DNA from: Alphaproteobacteria bacterium
GTDB lineage: Bacteria > Pseudomonadota > Alphaproteobacteria > DSM-16000 > Inquilinaceae
Length of the DNA: 64,000 bases
Assembly: GCA_028277405.1 (NCBI GenBank)
Contig: JANQGH010000059.1
Location: forward strand, 62,001 to 126,000
Direction: 5' to 3'
Shown here: positions 36,152-43,365 of the stretch, in pieces
Numbering within the stretch: the first letter of the stretch is position 1
Layout of the letters: every line of letters begins with the position of its first letter
Translations under genes and position numbers: made by a program
The notes under the pieces: model-generated
Told to the model about the DNA's origin: nothing
The model's input: the letters and a program-made list of their open reading frames with translations, nothing else
Databases searched by the model: none

Positions 36152-37513
36152 TTACTTCAGCCCCGGCGTGCCGTCGAACTTCTTCTCCAGATCGGACCAG
36201 CAGTCGATGTAGTCGTCCTGCAAGGGCGCCTCCTCCGCCGCAAAGCGCGTCAGATGCTGCGGAAAGCGGGTTTCGAACATGAAGGCCATGGTGTTGTCCA
36301 GCTTGTCCGGCCGCAGGTCGGAGGTCGAGGCTTTTTCGAACGCCTCCCGGTCCGGCCCGTGGGGCAGCATCATATTGTGCAGGCTCATGCCGCCCGGCAC
36401 GAAGCCGTGAGGCTTGGCATCGTACTGGCCATAGATGTTGCCCATCAGTTCCGACATGATGTTCTTGTGATACCAGGGCGGGCGGAAAGTGACTTCGGCC
36501 ACCATCCAGCGCTCGCGAAACAGCACGAAATCAATGTTCGCCGTGCCCGGCTGGCCCGAGGGTGCCGTCAGCACGGTAAAGATCGACGGGTCGGGGTGGT
36601 CGAACAGGATCGCGCCCACCGGGCAGTAGGTGGTCAGGTCGTACTTCACCGGCGCGTAGTTGCCGTGCCAGGCCACGATGTCGAGCGGACTTTGGCCGAT
36701 CTCGGTGCGATGGAACTGGCCGCACCATTTGACGGTGATCGTCGATTGCGTCTCGCGGTCTTCGAAGGCGGCGACCGGTGCCTTGAAGTCGCGCGGGTTG
36801 GCCATGGCGTTCGCGCCGATCGGCCCTCTGCCGGGCAGCTCGAATTTCTGGCCGTAATTCTCGCAGACGAAGCCGCGCGCTGGCCCCTCGAGCACCTCCA
36901 CCCGATAGACCAAACCCCGCGGGATGATGGCGATCTCCTGCGGCTTCAGGTCGACGATCCCCAACTCCGTAGCGAACCGCAATTGCCCCGCCTGCGGCAC
37001 GATCAGCAGTTCTGAATCGGCGGAGTAGAAATAGTCGTCGCGCATGGACTCGGTGACGAGATAGATGTGCGCGGCCATGCCGACCTGCGTGTTCACATCG
37101 CCGGCCGTTGTCATGGTGCGCATGCCCGTCAGCCAGGTCAGGGGCTCCGAGACCATCGGCACAGGGTCCCAGCGATACTGGCCTAATGAAATGACATCCG
37201 GGTCGACACTGGGTGCTGAATGCCAATAAGGCAGGTCGATTTTCACGTACCGGCCGGAATGCTTCACCGAGGGGCGAATGCGATAACACCAGGTCCGCTC
37301 GTTCTGATGGCTCGGTGCGGTGAACGCCGTACCGGTGAGCTGTTCGGCATAGAGGCCGTAATTCACCCTCTGCGGGCTGTTCATGCCGCGCGGCAAGGCG
37401 TCCGGCAGCGCCTCGGTCTCATGATTGTTGCCAAACCCGGGCATGTACCCTTCGTTCGGCCCCGGCAAGGAAGGCGCCCTCACCAGCGGGCTCGACGGCA
37501 ATTGCGTGTCCAT
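36152..37513 (-). CDS. hmgA: Homogentisate 1,2-dioxygenase
   Basis: This 453-residue iron dioxygenase opens the ring of homogentisate to give maleylacetoacetate. The iron ligands match the human enzyme: His349 and Glu355 in YHKNIMSE, and His385 in LPHGPD. The N-terminal [20 protein letters not shown] is the family hallmark. CAGGAGG lies before the ATG. It heads the leftward hmgA-fahA-hydrolase operon, and a MarR gene is divergent from it with a palindrome in the shared 72-base promoter. Confidence 0.96.
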   Translation of the reverse strand: MDTQLPSSPLVRAPSLPGPNEGYMPGFGNNHETEALPDALPRGMNSPQRVNYGLYAEQLTGTAFTAPSHQNERTWCYRIRPSVKHSGRYVKIDLPYWHSAPSVDPDVISLGQYRWDPVPMVSEPLTWLTGMRTMTTAGDVNTQVGMAAHIYLVTESMRDDYFYSADSELLIVPQAGQLRFATELGIVDLKPQEIAIIPRGLVYRVEVLEGPARGFVCENYGQKFELPGRGPIGANAMANPRDFKAPVAAFEDRETQSTITVKWCGQFHRTEIGQSPLDIVAWHGNYAPVKYDLTTYCPVGAILFDHPDPSIFTVLTAPSGQPGTANIDFVLFRERWMVAEVTFRPPWYHKNIMSELMGNIYGQYDAKPHGFVPGGMSLHNMMLPHGPDREAFEKASTSDLRPDKLDNTMAFMFETRFPQHLTRFAAEEAPLQDDYIDCWSDLEKKFDGTPGLK

Positions 37514-37546
37514 CTGCGTATCCTCCTGGCTTGTCTCTAGGACATA

Positions 37547-37566
37547 TTAGTTGCTTTTGTAACTAA
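37547..37566. promoter_or_regulatory. Palindromic operator between hmgA and marR
   Basis: TTAGTTGC-TTTT-GTAACTAA has eight-base arms with one mismatch, lying midway between the divergent hmgA and MarR start codons. The size and AT-rich symmetry fit a MarR dimer site. Binding there would repress both genes until homogentisate is present. Confidence 0.65.
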
Positions 37567-37585
37567 CAAGGCACAATGTCACCCG

Positions 37586-38020
37586 ATGAGCAAAAAGGAC
37601 GCGTTCGATCTGAAGGATTTCCTGCCCTATCTGCTGAACCAGGCGGCCGAGGTGACGAGCCGCGAGTTCCAGACCTATTATCGGCGTCGCTATGGCATGC
37701 TGCGCACGGAGTGGCGGGTGGTGTTCCACCTCGGTCGGTATGGCGACATGACAGCGACGGAGATCTGCGACCGTTCCATGACCCACAAGACGAAGGTCAG
37801 CCGGGCCGTGAAGGCGTTGGAAAAGAAGCGCTTCATCAAGCGCACCGTCGTGGAAGAAGATAAGCGCAACGAAACGCTCTCCCTCACCCCGAGCGGCAGG
37901 GCCGCGTTCAGGGATCTGTTTTCGGCCGCGCGAACCTACGACGAAACCGTCACCCGACAGTTCTCCGCCGACGAAAACGACGTTCTGAGGGCGTGCCTGG
38001 CCAAAATCGCGGGCACTTGA
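37586..38020 (+). CDS. MarR family transcriptional regulator (likely homogentisate operon repressor)
   Basis: This 144-residue winged-helix regulator carries MTATEICDRSMTHKTKVSRAVKALEKKRFI (recognition helix and wing approach) from about residue 53. The wing contains VVEEDKRNETLSLTPSGRAA. The MarR fold with N- and C-terminal dimerisation helices fits the length. Its divergent placement beside hmgA with a shared palindrome makes it the probable repressor of the homogentisate genes, comparable to HmgR-type regulators elsewhere. Ligand not shown. Confidence 0.85.
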   Translation: MSKKDAFDLKDFLPYLLNQAAEVTSREFQTYYRRRYGMLRTEWRVVFHLGRYGDMTATEICDRSMTHKTKVSRAVKALEKKRFIKRTVVEEDKRNETLSLTPSGRAAFRDLFSAARTYDETVTRQFSADENDVLRACLAKIAGT

Positions 38021-38115
38021 AGTTTGGTGCCTGCCGGAACGTGACCTTGGACCGCATCGTGTTCGCCCGGCCACGGTGACTAGGATCGAACAGCTATGTA
38101 TCAGCCGCACCGCCC

Positions 38116-39651
38116 ATGTCATCGGCCGTGATCAGCGACGCCGATCAAAGCGCCGTTGTCGCTTTTCTTGAGGCGGGCACGGCCTTTGGCGGCCGGCCGG
38201 TCGAGCGTGTCGACACCCATATCTCGCACGTGTTTCTGGCCGGCGATCGGGCCTACAAGATGAAGCGCGCGGTCAAGCTGGACTTTCTGGACTATTCCAC
38301 CCTGGCCCTCAGGCATCACTTTTGCCAATGCGAAATCGAGGCCAACCGGGTGATGGCGCCGGACCTCTATCTGGGGCTGGTCCCCGTCGTGCGGGTCGAT
38401 GGGGGGTTCCGTCTGGGCGGACCGGGGCAAGCGGTCGAATGGCTGGTCGAAATGGCCCGGTTCGATCGCCGCACCCAGTTTGACCGGCTGGCGCGCCGAG
38501 GCGAGCTGTCTGTTGCCCTGGTGGAAGATCTGGCGGATCGTGTCGCCCATGCGCATGGGCGCTGCGAACGGCGACCCGACCGGTCTCCGGTGCGACAGTT
38601 TCGGTTCTTTCGCACCTATATCGGCAGGATTTTGCTGCGCCTGCGGGACGACGGTCGAGATATCAGCGACGCGCGGCGCTGGGTCGTGCGCGTCAAACAG
38701 GCCATCAGGCAGCACGAGGAGACCTTGGAGGCGCGCCGGCGCGCCGGCTTTGTCAGGCGCATCCATGGCGACATGCATCTGGCCAACATCTGTTTGGTCG
38801 ACGGCCGGCCGACGCCCTTTGACGCGATCGAGTTCAGCGACGACATCGCGTCCGGCGATGTGCTGTACGACCTCGCCTTTCCGATCATGGACCTGCTGCA
38901 TCACGGCAGGCGCGACCTGGCAAACCGGCTGATCAACCGCTATCTGGCCCTCACCGGGGACTATGGCGGCCTGCGCCTGTTGCCGCTGTTCCTGTGTTTC
39001 AGGGCGGCGATCCGCGCGATGGCGGCTGCTCTCGGCCCCCCGAGCGAGGGCCGGGTCCGCCAGGTCGAACGCCTTGAACGATTGGCGGTCTCATTCTTGG
39101 ACCGGCAGCCACGCCCGCGCCTGATCGCGCTTGGCGGGTTTTCGGGTTCCGGCAAGTCGACCTTGGCGGCGGCGCTGGCGCCGGAGATCGGCGAAGGCTG
39201 GGGCGCGGTTGTGCTGCGCAGTGACGTGATCCGAAAGCGCGACTATGGCGTCGCCTTGGACGCGCATCTCGGCACCGACGCGTACCGGCCGGCGGCGCGC
39301 GAACAGGTCTATGTGGCGATGCTGGAATGTGCCGAACAGGCGCTGGCGGCGGGCCTGACGGTGATCCTCGACGCGACCTTCCTGGGCAACGACGACCGCG
39401 CGGCGGCGGAGGCGCTGGCCGATCGCACGCAGGGCGCCGACTTCGTTGGCCTTTGGCTCGATGCACCGCTTGCCACCTTGCGGGACCGGTTGATCCGGCG
39501 CGGCCAAGATGCGTCCGACGCCACCGTCGACGTGCTGGAACGTCAGGCGGAGCGTGATCTTGCCAACCTTTCTTGGACGAAGGCCGACGTTTCCGGATCG
39601 GTCGATCAGAGCCTAAGCAACATCCGCGTCGCGTTGGCCATGACCGACTAA
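38116..39651 (+). CDS. Bifunctional aminoglycoside-phosphotransferase-like / P-loop kinase fusion protein
   Basis: This 511-residue two-domain protein has a protein-kinase-like phosphotransferase half with the catalytic loop HGDMHLANIC (His217, Asp219) and metal-binding DAIEFSDD. The C-terminal P-loop domain carries Walker A GFSGSGKSTL (Lys347) and resembles small nucleoside/gluconate kinases (VILDATFLGNDDRAAAEAL). Such fusions commonly sit with universal stress and hypoxia genes in proteobacteria and actinobacteria; their substrates are not known. Here it precedes a hibernation factor and a universal stress protein gene. It is not evidence for antibiotic resistance. Confidence 0.82.
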   Translation: MSSAVISDADQSAVVAFLEAGTAFGGRPVERVDTHISHVFLAGDRAYKMKRAVKLDFLDYSTLALRHHFCQCEIEANRVMAPDLYLGLVPVVRVDGGFRLGGPGQAVEWLVEMARFDRRTQFDRLARRGELSVALVEDLADRVAHAHGRCERRPDRSPVRQFRFFRTYIGRILLRLRDDGRDISDARRWVVRVKQAIRQHEETLEARRRAGFVRRIHGDMHLANICLVDGRPTPFDAIEFSDDIASGDVLYDLAFPIMDLLHHGRRDLANRLINRYLALTGDYGGLRLLPLFLCFRAAIRAMAAALGPPSEGRVRQVERLERLAVSFLDRQPRPRLIALGGFSGSGKSTLAAALAPEIGEGWGAVVLRSDVIRKRDYGVALDAHLGTDAYRPAAREQVYVAMLECAEQALAAGLTVILDATFLGNDDRAAAEALADRTQGADFVGLWLDAPLATLRDRLIRRGQDASDATVDVLERQAERDLANLSWTKADVSGSVDQSLSNIRVALAMTD

Positions 39652-39663
39652 GCGGATGACGGT

Positions 39664-39727
39664 GCCACTGTTTCTGTGGCGACGGCCCTGGTCTGGTTTG
39701 GCCGTCTCAGCCGTTGCCGGAGACCAG
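39664..39727. terminator. Clustered hairpins between convergent genes
   Basis: Three perfect inverted repeats overlap here: GCCAC/GTGGC (39664-39680), GACGGCC/GGCCGTC (39681-39706) and, exclusive with the last, CTGGTCT/AGACCAG (39688-39727). They fill the gap between convergent stops and probably act as a bidirectional terminator. Confidence 0.55.
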
Positions 39728-39729
39728 CT

Positions 39730-40098
39730 TCACACGACGTCTTCCGTCGGCGGCGCCTCATGGGTTTTCACCTTGCCGGCGCGGCGTTCGGAGTGATCCT
39801 CCAGCCGGCGGCGCGCGGTCTTGAATGCGTCGCGCACGGCGACATAGACATCCTCATGCGCATGGTTCTTGCCCGGATCGCGATTGACGACGACCATGGT
39901 GCCGGGCACGCCGATATCGATGCTGACGTGATAGAGGAAGCCCTTGTGGTGATGCCGGTGGGTCGCTTCGACGACGACGCGGCAACTCGTGATGCGATCG
40001 AAAACCTGTTCCAGCTTCTCGACATTTTCGCGCACGCGGGCCTCCACCGCGTCGGATCGGTCCATATTGCGAAAGTTGATTTCCAGGGGCGATTGCAT
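39730..40098 (-). CDS. Ribosome hibernation-promoting factor / RaiA family protein
   Basis: About 122 residues. The start at 40098 gives MQSPLEINFRNMDRS, the first strand of the RaiA/HPF fold. It continues through VEARVRENVEKLEQVF (first helix), CRVVVEATHRHHHKGFLYHV, and VAVRDAFKTARRRLEDH (second helix). These small proteins bind the 30S decoding region and silence ribosomes in stationary phase or hypoxia. The protein lacks the C-terminal domain of long HPF. An FNR-type box lies 87-100 bases upstream of its start, pointing to oxygen control. Confidence 0.83.
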   Translation of the reverse strand: MQSPLEINFRNMDRSDAVEARVRENVEKLEQVFDRITSCRVVVEATHRHHHKGFLYHVSIDIGVPGTMVVVNRDPGKNHAHEDVYVAVRDAFKTARRRLEDHSERRAGKVKTHEAPPTEDVV

Positions 40099-40184
40099 CG
40101 GCGCCAAGGTGGTTCTCCAGAAGCAAGGTTGGGGGTCCATACGGTTCGTAGGGTCCACGTGACCATGCAGACATGGACCCTGCA

Positions 40185-40198
40185 TTGAGCCCGATCAA
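40185..40198 (-). promoter_or_regulatory. FNR/FixK-type box near the hibernation factor gene
   Basis: TTGAG-CCCG-ATCAA matches the FNR consensus at nine of ten positions and extends to a seven-base perfect palindrome (GCATTGA and TCAATGC). It lies about 93 bases before the hibernation-factor start on the minus strand. Confidence 0.65.
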
Positions 40199-40256
40199 TG
40201 CGATCCCGCGTCGTCCTTTGCAGCCGGCCCGGCCTGCATCGCCGGGGCGCGGGCGA

Positions 40257-40270
40257 TTGACCGTCGTCAA
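40257..40270 (+). promoter_or_regulatory. FNR/FixK-type box near the universal stress protein gene
   Basis: TTGAC-CGTC-GTCAA is a perfect inverted repeat of the TTGAC-N4-GTCAA form used by FixK/DNR-type regulators. It is centred about 118 bases before the stress-protein start. It shares the divergent 283-base region with the box at 40185. Confidence 0.65.
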
Positions 40271-40381
40271 GGCCGGGCCGCGACCCGGGGCCTAGCCTCG
40301 GGCTGCTGCCCCGCGCGTGCCCCCTTGCGCATGACGCGACGAGCGCAGCCAAGACCCTGAAAAGAAGGAAGGAATCGCAAC

Positions 40382-40837
40382 ATGGCGAACAGAATCCTGG
40401 TCCCGATCGATGGTTCGGATCATGGCTGGAAAGCGCTGGATCTGGCGGTGGAACTCGCACGCAACCGCGACGCCGAGATCGTTGTCTTTCACGCCATGCC
40501 GTACGAGCCTTTGCCCGACGGGCTGAAAGCGTTTGCCAAGGTCGAGGGCATCAGTGTGCAGGAGGAAGACGCCCTGTTCCATGCCGCACGCCAGATCGGT
40601 GATGCGCTGACCCGCACGGGCGAAAAGCGCGTCCGGGATGCCGGTTACGAGGCGGTGTCGAGCCGCAGCGCGGAGGGTCGGCCGTCACGCGCCATCCTTG
40701 ACGCGGCGGACTCGCTCGACGCCTCGATGATCGTCATGGGCAGCCGGGGGATCAGCGATGCGGCCGGGCTGCTGCTGGGCAGCGTTTCGCACAAGGTCTC
40801 GCATCTGGCGCCCTGCACCTGCATCTTGGTCAAATAG
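40382..40837 (+). CDS. Universal stress protein UspA family
   Basis: This 151-residue cytoplasmic protein opens with NRILVPIDGSDHGWKALDLA and ends with the nucleotide-binding segment VMGSRGISDAAGLLLGSVS, followed by CTCILVK. The G-2x-G-9x-G(S/T) pattern indicates an ATP-binding subgroup. GGAAGGA precedes the ATG. Usp proteins of this type promote survival under energy or oxygen limitation. Divergent from the hibernation factor with two FNR-type boxes between them. Confidence 0.9.
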   Translation: MANRILVPIDGSDHGWKALDLAVELARNRDAEIVVFHAMPYEPLPDGLKAFAKVEGISVQEEDALFHAARQIGDALTRTGEKRVRDAGYEAVSSRSAEGRPSRAILDAADSLDASMIVMGSRGISDAAGLLLGSVSHKVSHLAPCTCILVK

Positions 40838-40891
40838 GCCCGTAAAGCGTCGGTTCTGCGACCAACGGACCCTGTGTCTAAGAGGACAGGA

Positions 40892-41260
40892 CTAGATGTC
40901 CCGTTCGGTGTTGAGACTCAGGATGTAGGCGATGACGTCGTTGAGGTCGTCCTCGCTCAGCAGGATCTGCGGCATGGTCGGATGGATGGACGTCATCCAG
41001 GCCGACAACGCCATCGCCGTTACGCCGGGTGTGTTCGCAATGTCCTCAAACGCGAGCGCCCCGGCGCCGTCAAAGGGCAACGGGTCCGGGTTTTCCAAAA
41101 CGCCCTCGCCCGGCAACACCGCGTGGCATTGAGCGCATTGCTCGACCGCGACGGCTTGCCCGGCCTGCGGGTCGCCGGATGTCTGGCCCATAGCGGCCGG
41201 GGCGACGATGGCGAGCGTTCCAGCCCCGACGATGATTTGTAGGATCTGCCTGTAACTCAT
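40892..41260 (-). CDS. Small class I cytochrome c
   Basis: This 122-residue protein has a Sec signal peptide (residues 1-25, cleaved near AAMG-QT). One heme-binding motif, CAQCH, lies at residues 42-46. The likely distal ligand is Met96 in HPTMPQILLSEDD, followed by the C-terminal helix LNDVIAYILSL. It is a periplasmic electron carrier resembling single-heme cytochromes paired with dehydrogenases or oxidases, but no partner is adjacent. It converges on the universal stress gene. Confidence 0.87.
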   Translation of the reverse strand: MSYRQILQIIVGAGTLAIVAPAAMGQTSGDPQAGQAVAVEQCAQCHAVLPGEGVLENPDPLPFDGAGALAFEDIANTPGVTAMALSAWMTSIHPTMPQILLSEDDLNDVIAYILSLNTERDI

Positions 41261-41386
41261 TGGCGTTCGTGCACTCCCCCATGAACGTCGACAAGAAATG
41301 CTGAGGCGATTTCGAACGGATAGTCAGTTTGGCGCGACCGCTTTCCGGGCGCAACCGGCAACACACCTTAAAAGAGAAACGAGTTC

Positions 41387-41409
41387 AAGGTCGGTTTTGG
41401 GGGGACCTT
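41387..41409 (-). terminator. Possible terminator of the first Dpp-type operon
   Basis: AAGGTC and GACCTT pair around an 11-base loop, overlapping the stop codon of the last operon gene. The stem is short, so this is a weak candidate. Confidence 0.3.
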
Positions 41410-42385
41410 AAGCCCGCTTCCAGCACGCCACCTCGTGGGCCTCGGCGGTGGTTGCCAGGTGCTGATCTTCCAGGGAGCAGCGATCCTCGGCCAGCGGGCA
41501 TCGGGTCGAGAAACGGCAGCCCGCCGGGGGATTGCTCGGGCTCGGCAGGTCGCCCTCCAGAATGATGCGCTGGCGGGCTCGTTGCGCCTTGGGGTCGGGC
41601 AGGGGGATCGCCGTCATCAGCGCTTCGGTATAGGGGTGGCGCGGCCCGTCGAACAGGGCATCCGTCGTGGCCTGTTCGACGATGCGGCCCAGATACATCA
41701 CCGCGACCCGGTCGGAGATGTGGCGCACGACGGACAAATCGTGGCTGATGAACAGATAGGTCAGCCCGAACTCCGCCTGCAGGTCCATCAGCAGGTTCAG
41801 GATCTGGGACCGCACCGAGACGTCGAGAGCCGAGACCGGCTCGTCGCAGACGATCAGGCGCGGCTCCGGCGCGATGGCGCGGGCGATCACGATGCGCTGG
41901 CGCTGGCCCCCGGAAAACTCGTTGGGCATCCGGTCGGCTTGCGCGGCGCTGAGACCGACCCGCTCCAGCACCTCGGCAACCCGGTCGCGCCGGTCGCGCG
42001 CGGTCAGGCCGGGCACCAGGCGCAGCGGCTCGCCAATGCTCTCGCCGATCGGCATGCGCGGGTTCAATGCGGAGAACGGATCCTGGAACACAAGCTGCAT
42101 CTCGCGGCGGACCCGGCGCGGCACATCGCCCTTGGCGTCGAACACCGGCTCGCCGTCGAAGACCACCTGCCCGCCGGTCGATCTGGTCATGCCCATGACC
42201 GCCATGCCCGTGGTGGTCTTGCCGCAACCGCTTTCGCCGACCAGGGCAAGGGTCTCCCCGGCCCGCACGTTCAGCGTCACTCCATCGACCGCGCGCACCC
42301 ACCCCTTGGGCCGACCCATCAGCCCGCCGCGAATGGGGAAGTGCACCGCCAGATCGTCGGTGGTCAGCAGCGGCGCGTCCGTCAC
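41408..42385 (-). CDS. Dipeptide/oligopeptide ABC transporter ATPase, DppF/OppF type
   Basis: 325 residues from the GTG at 42385, which overlaps the upstream stop (GTGA). Walker A GESGCGKTTTG, signature [10 protein letters not shown], Walker B IVCDEPVSALDVS and the C-terminal four-cysteine region GCRFSTRCPLAEDRC are all present; in some Dpp ATPases that last motif binds an iron-sulfur cluster. The KGWVRAVDGVTL start after a HFPIRGG segment is typical of the F subunit. It is the last gene of the leftward operon starting at 50096. Confidence 0.92.
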   Translation of the reverse strand: MTDAPLLTTDDLAVHFPIRGGLMGRPKGWVRAVDGVTLNVRAGETLALVGESGCGKTTTGMAVMGMTRSTGGQVVFDGEPVFDAKGDVPRRVRREMQLVFQDPFSALNPRMPIGESIGEPLRLVPGLTARDRRDRVAEVLERVGLSAAQADRMPNEFSGGQRQRIVIARAIAPEPRLIVCDEPVSALDVSVRSQILNLLMDLQAEFGLTYLFISHDLSVVRHISDRVAVMYLGRIVEQATTDALFDGPRHPYTEALMTAIPLPDPKAQRARQRIILEGDLPSPSNPPAGCRFSTRCPLAEDRCSLEDQHLATTAEAHEVACWKRA

Positions 42386-43365
42386 GTCAGGCTCTCCACG
42401 GCATCGGCGTGGTGGCAGGCGGAACGGTGGCCCGGGCCGGCGAAGGGCTTCAGCGGCGGCTGGGTCGTCCGGCAGATATCGCTGGCCAGCGGGCATCGTG
42501 GCGCGAAGCGGCAGCCCGCCGGCCAGTTGGCAATGTCCGGCACCGTGCCGGGGATCGCCGCCAGCCGGGTCTTGCGCGCGCCGTCCAGTGTCGGGATCGA
42601 GCCCATGAGGAGGCGCGTATAGGGGTGCCCCTGCCGGTCGAACAGATCGTCGACATCAGCGGTTTCGACGGCGCGGCCGGCATACATCACCACCACCCGG
42701 TCGGCCATGTCGGCGACCACGCCCATATCGTGGGTGATCAGCAACAGCGCGGTGCCGGTTTCCTCGCGCAGCCGTTTCATCAGCTCCAGGATCTGGGCCT
42801 GGATGGTCACGTCCAGGGCGGTGGTCGGCTCGTCGGCGATCAGCAGGCGCGGCTCGCAGATCAGGGCCGTGGCGATCATGATGCGCTGGCACATGCCGCC
42901 GGAGAGCTCGAACGGGAACTGGTCGTACCGCGTTTCCGGGTTCGGGATGCCGACCTGGTTTAGCATGTCCAGGGCCGCTTGGCGCGCGCGCCGGCCGGAC
43001 AGGCCGCGATGGATTTCGAGGCTCTCGGTGATCTGATGGCCGACCCGCATCAACGGGTTCAGCGACGAGGTCGGTTCCTGAAAGATCATGGCCATGGCGT
43101 CGCCGCGCAGCTTGGCCATGGCCGGTTCGTCCAGCGCGGTCAGATCCTGGTCTTCAAGCCGGATGTGCCCATCCGTGCGGCTGGCGACGCCGGGCAGCAG
43201 GCCCATCACGGCAAGCGCCGAGATCGATTTGCCGCAGCCACTCTCGCCCACCAGCGCGACGGTCTCGCCACGCCCGACCGACAGGCTCAACCCGTCGACG
43301 GTCGGCAGGCCGTTGATGGCGATGCCCAGCCCCTCGACCTCCAGGACGGGTGAGGTATCAGCCAT
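42382..43365 (-). CDS. Dipeptide/oligopeptide ABC transporter ATPase, DppD/OppD type
   Basis: 327 residues. Walker [13 protein letters not shown]-loop FQEPTSSLNPLMRVG, signature LSGGMCQRIMIA, Walker [13 protein letters not shown], and the cysteine motif [15 protein letters not shown] near the C terminus. The start at 43365 overlaps the end of the gamma-glutamyltransferase gene by eight bases. It partners the DppF-type subunit. Confidence 0.92.
   Translation of the reverse strand: MADTSPVLEVEGLGIAINGLPTVDGLSLSVGRGETVALVGESGCGKSISALAVMGLLPGVASRTDGHIRLEDQDLTALDEPAMAKLRGDAMAMIFQEPTSSLNPLMRVGHQITESLEIHRGLSGRRARQAALDMLNQVGIPNPETRYDQFPFELSGGMCQRIMIATALICEPRLLIADEPTTALDVTIQAQILELMKRLREETGTALLLITHDMGVVADMADRVVVMYAGRAVETADVDDLFDRQGHPYTRLLMGSIPTLDGARKTRLAAIPGTVPDIANWPAGCRFAPRCPLASDICRTTQPPLKPFAGPGHRSACHHADAVESLT

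Noticed and set aside
38116..39651. Aminoglycoside resistance gene
   Set aside because: Only the phosphotransferase fold is shared. The fused P-loop kinase domain and the stress-gene neighbourhood point to a different role.
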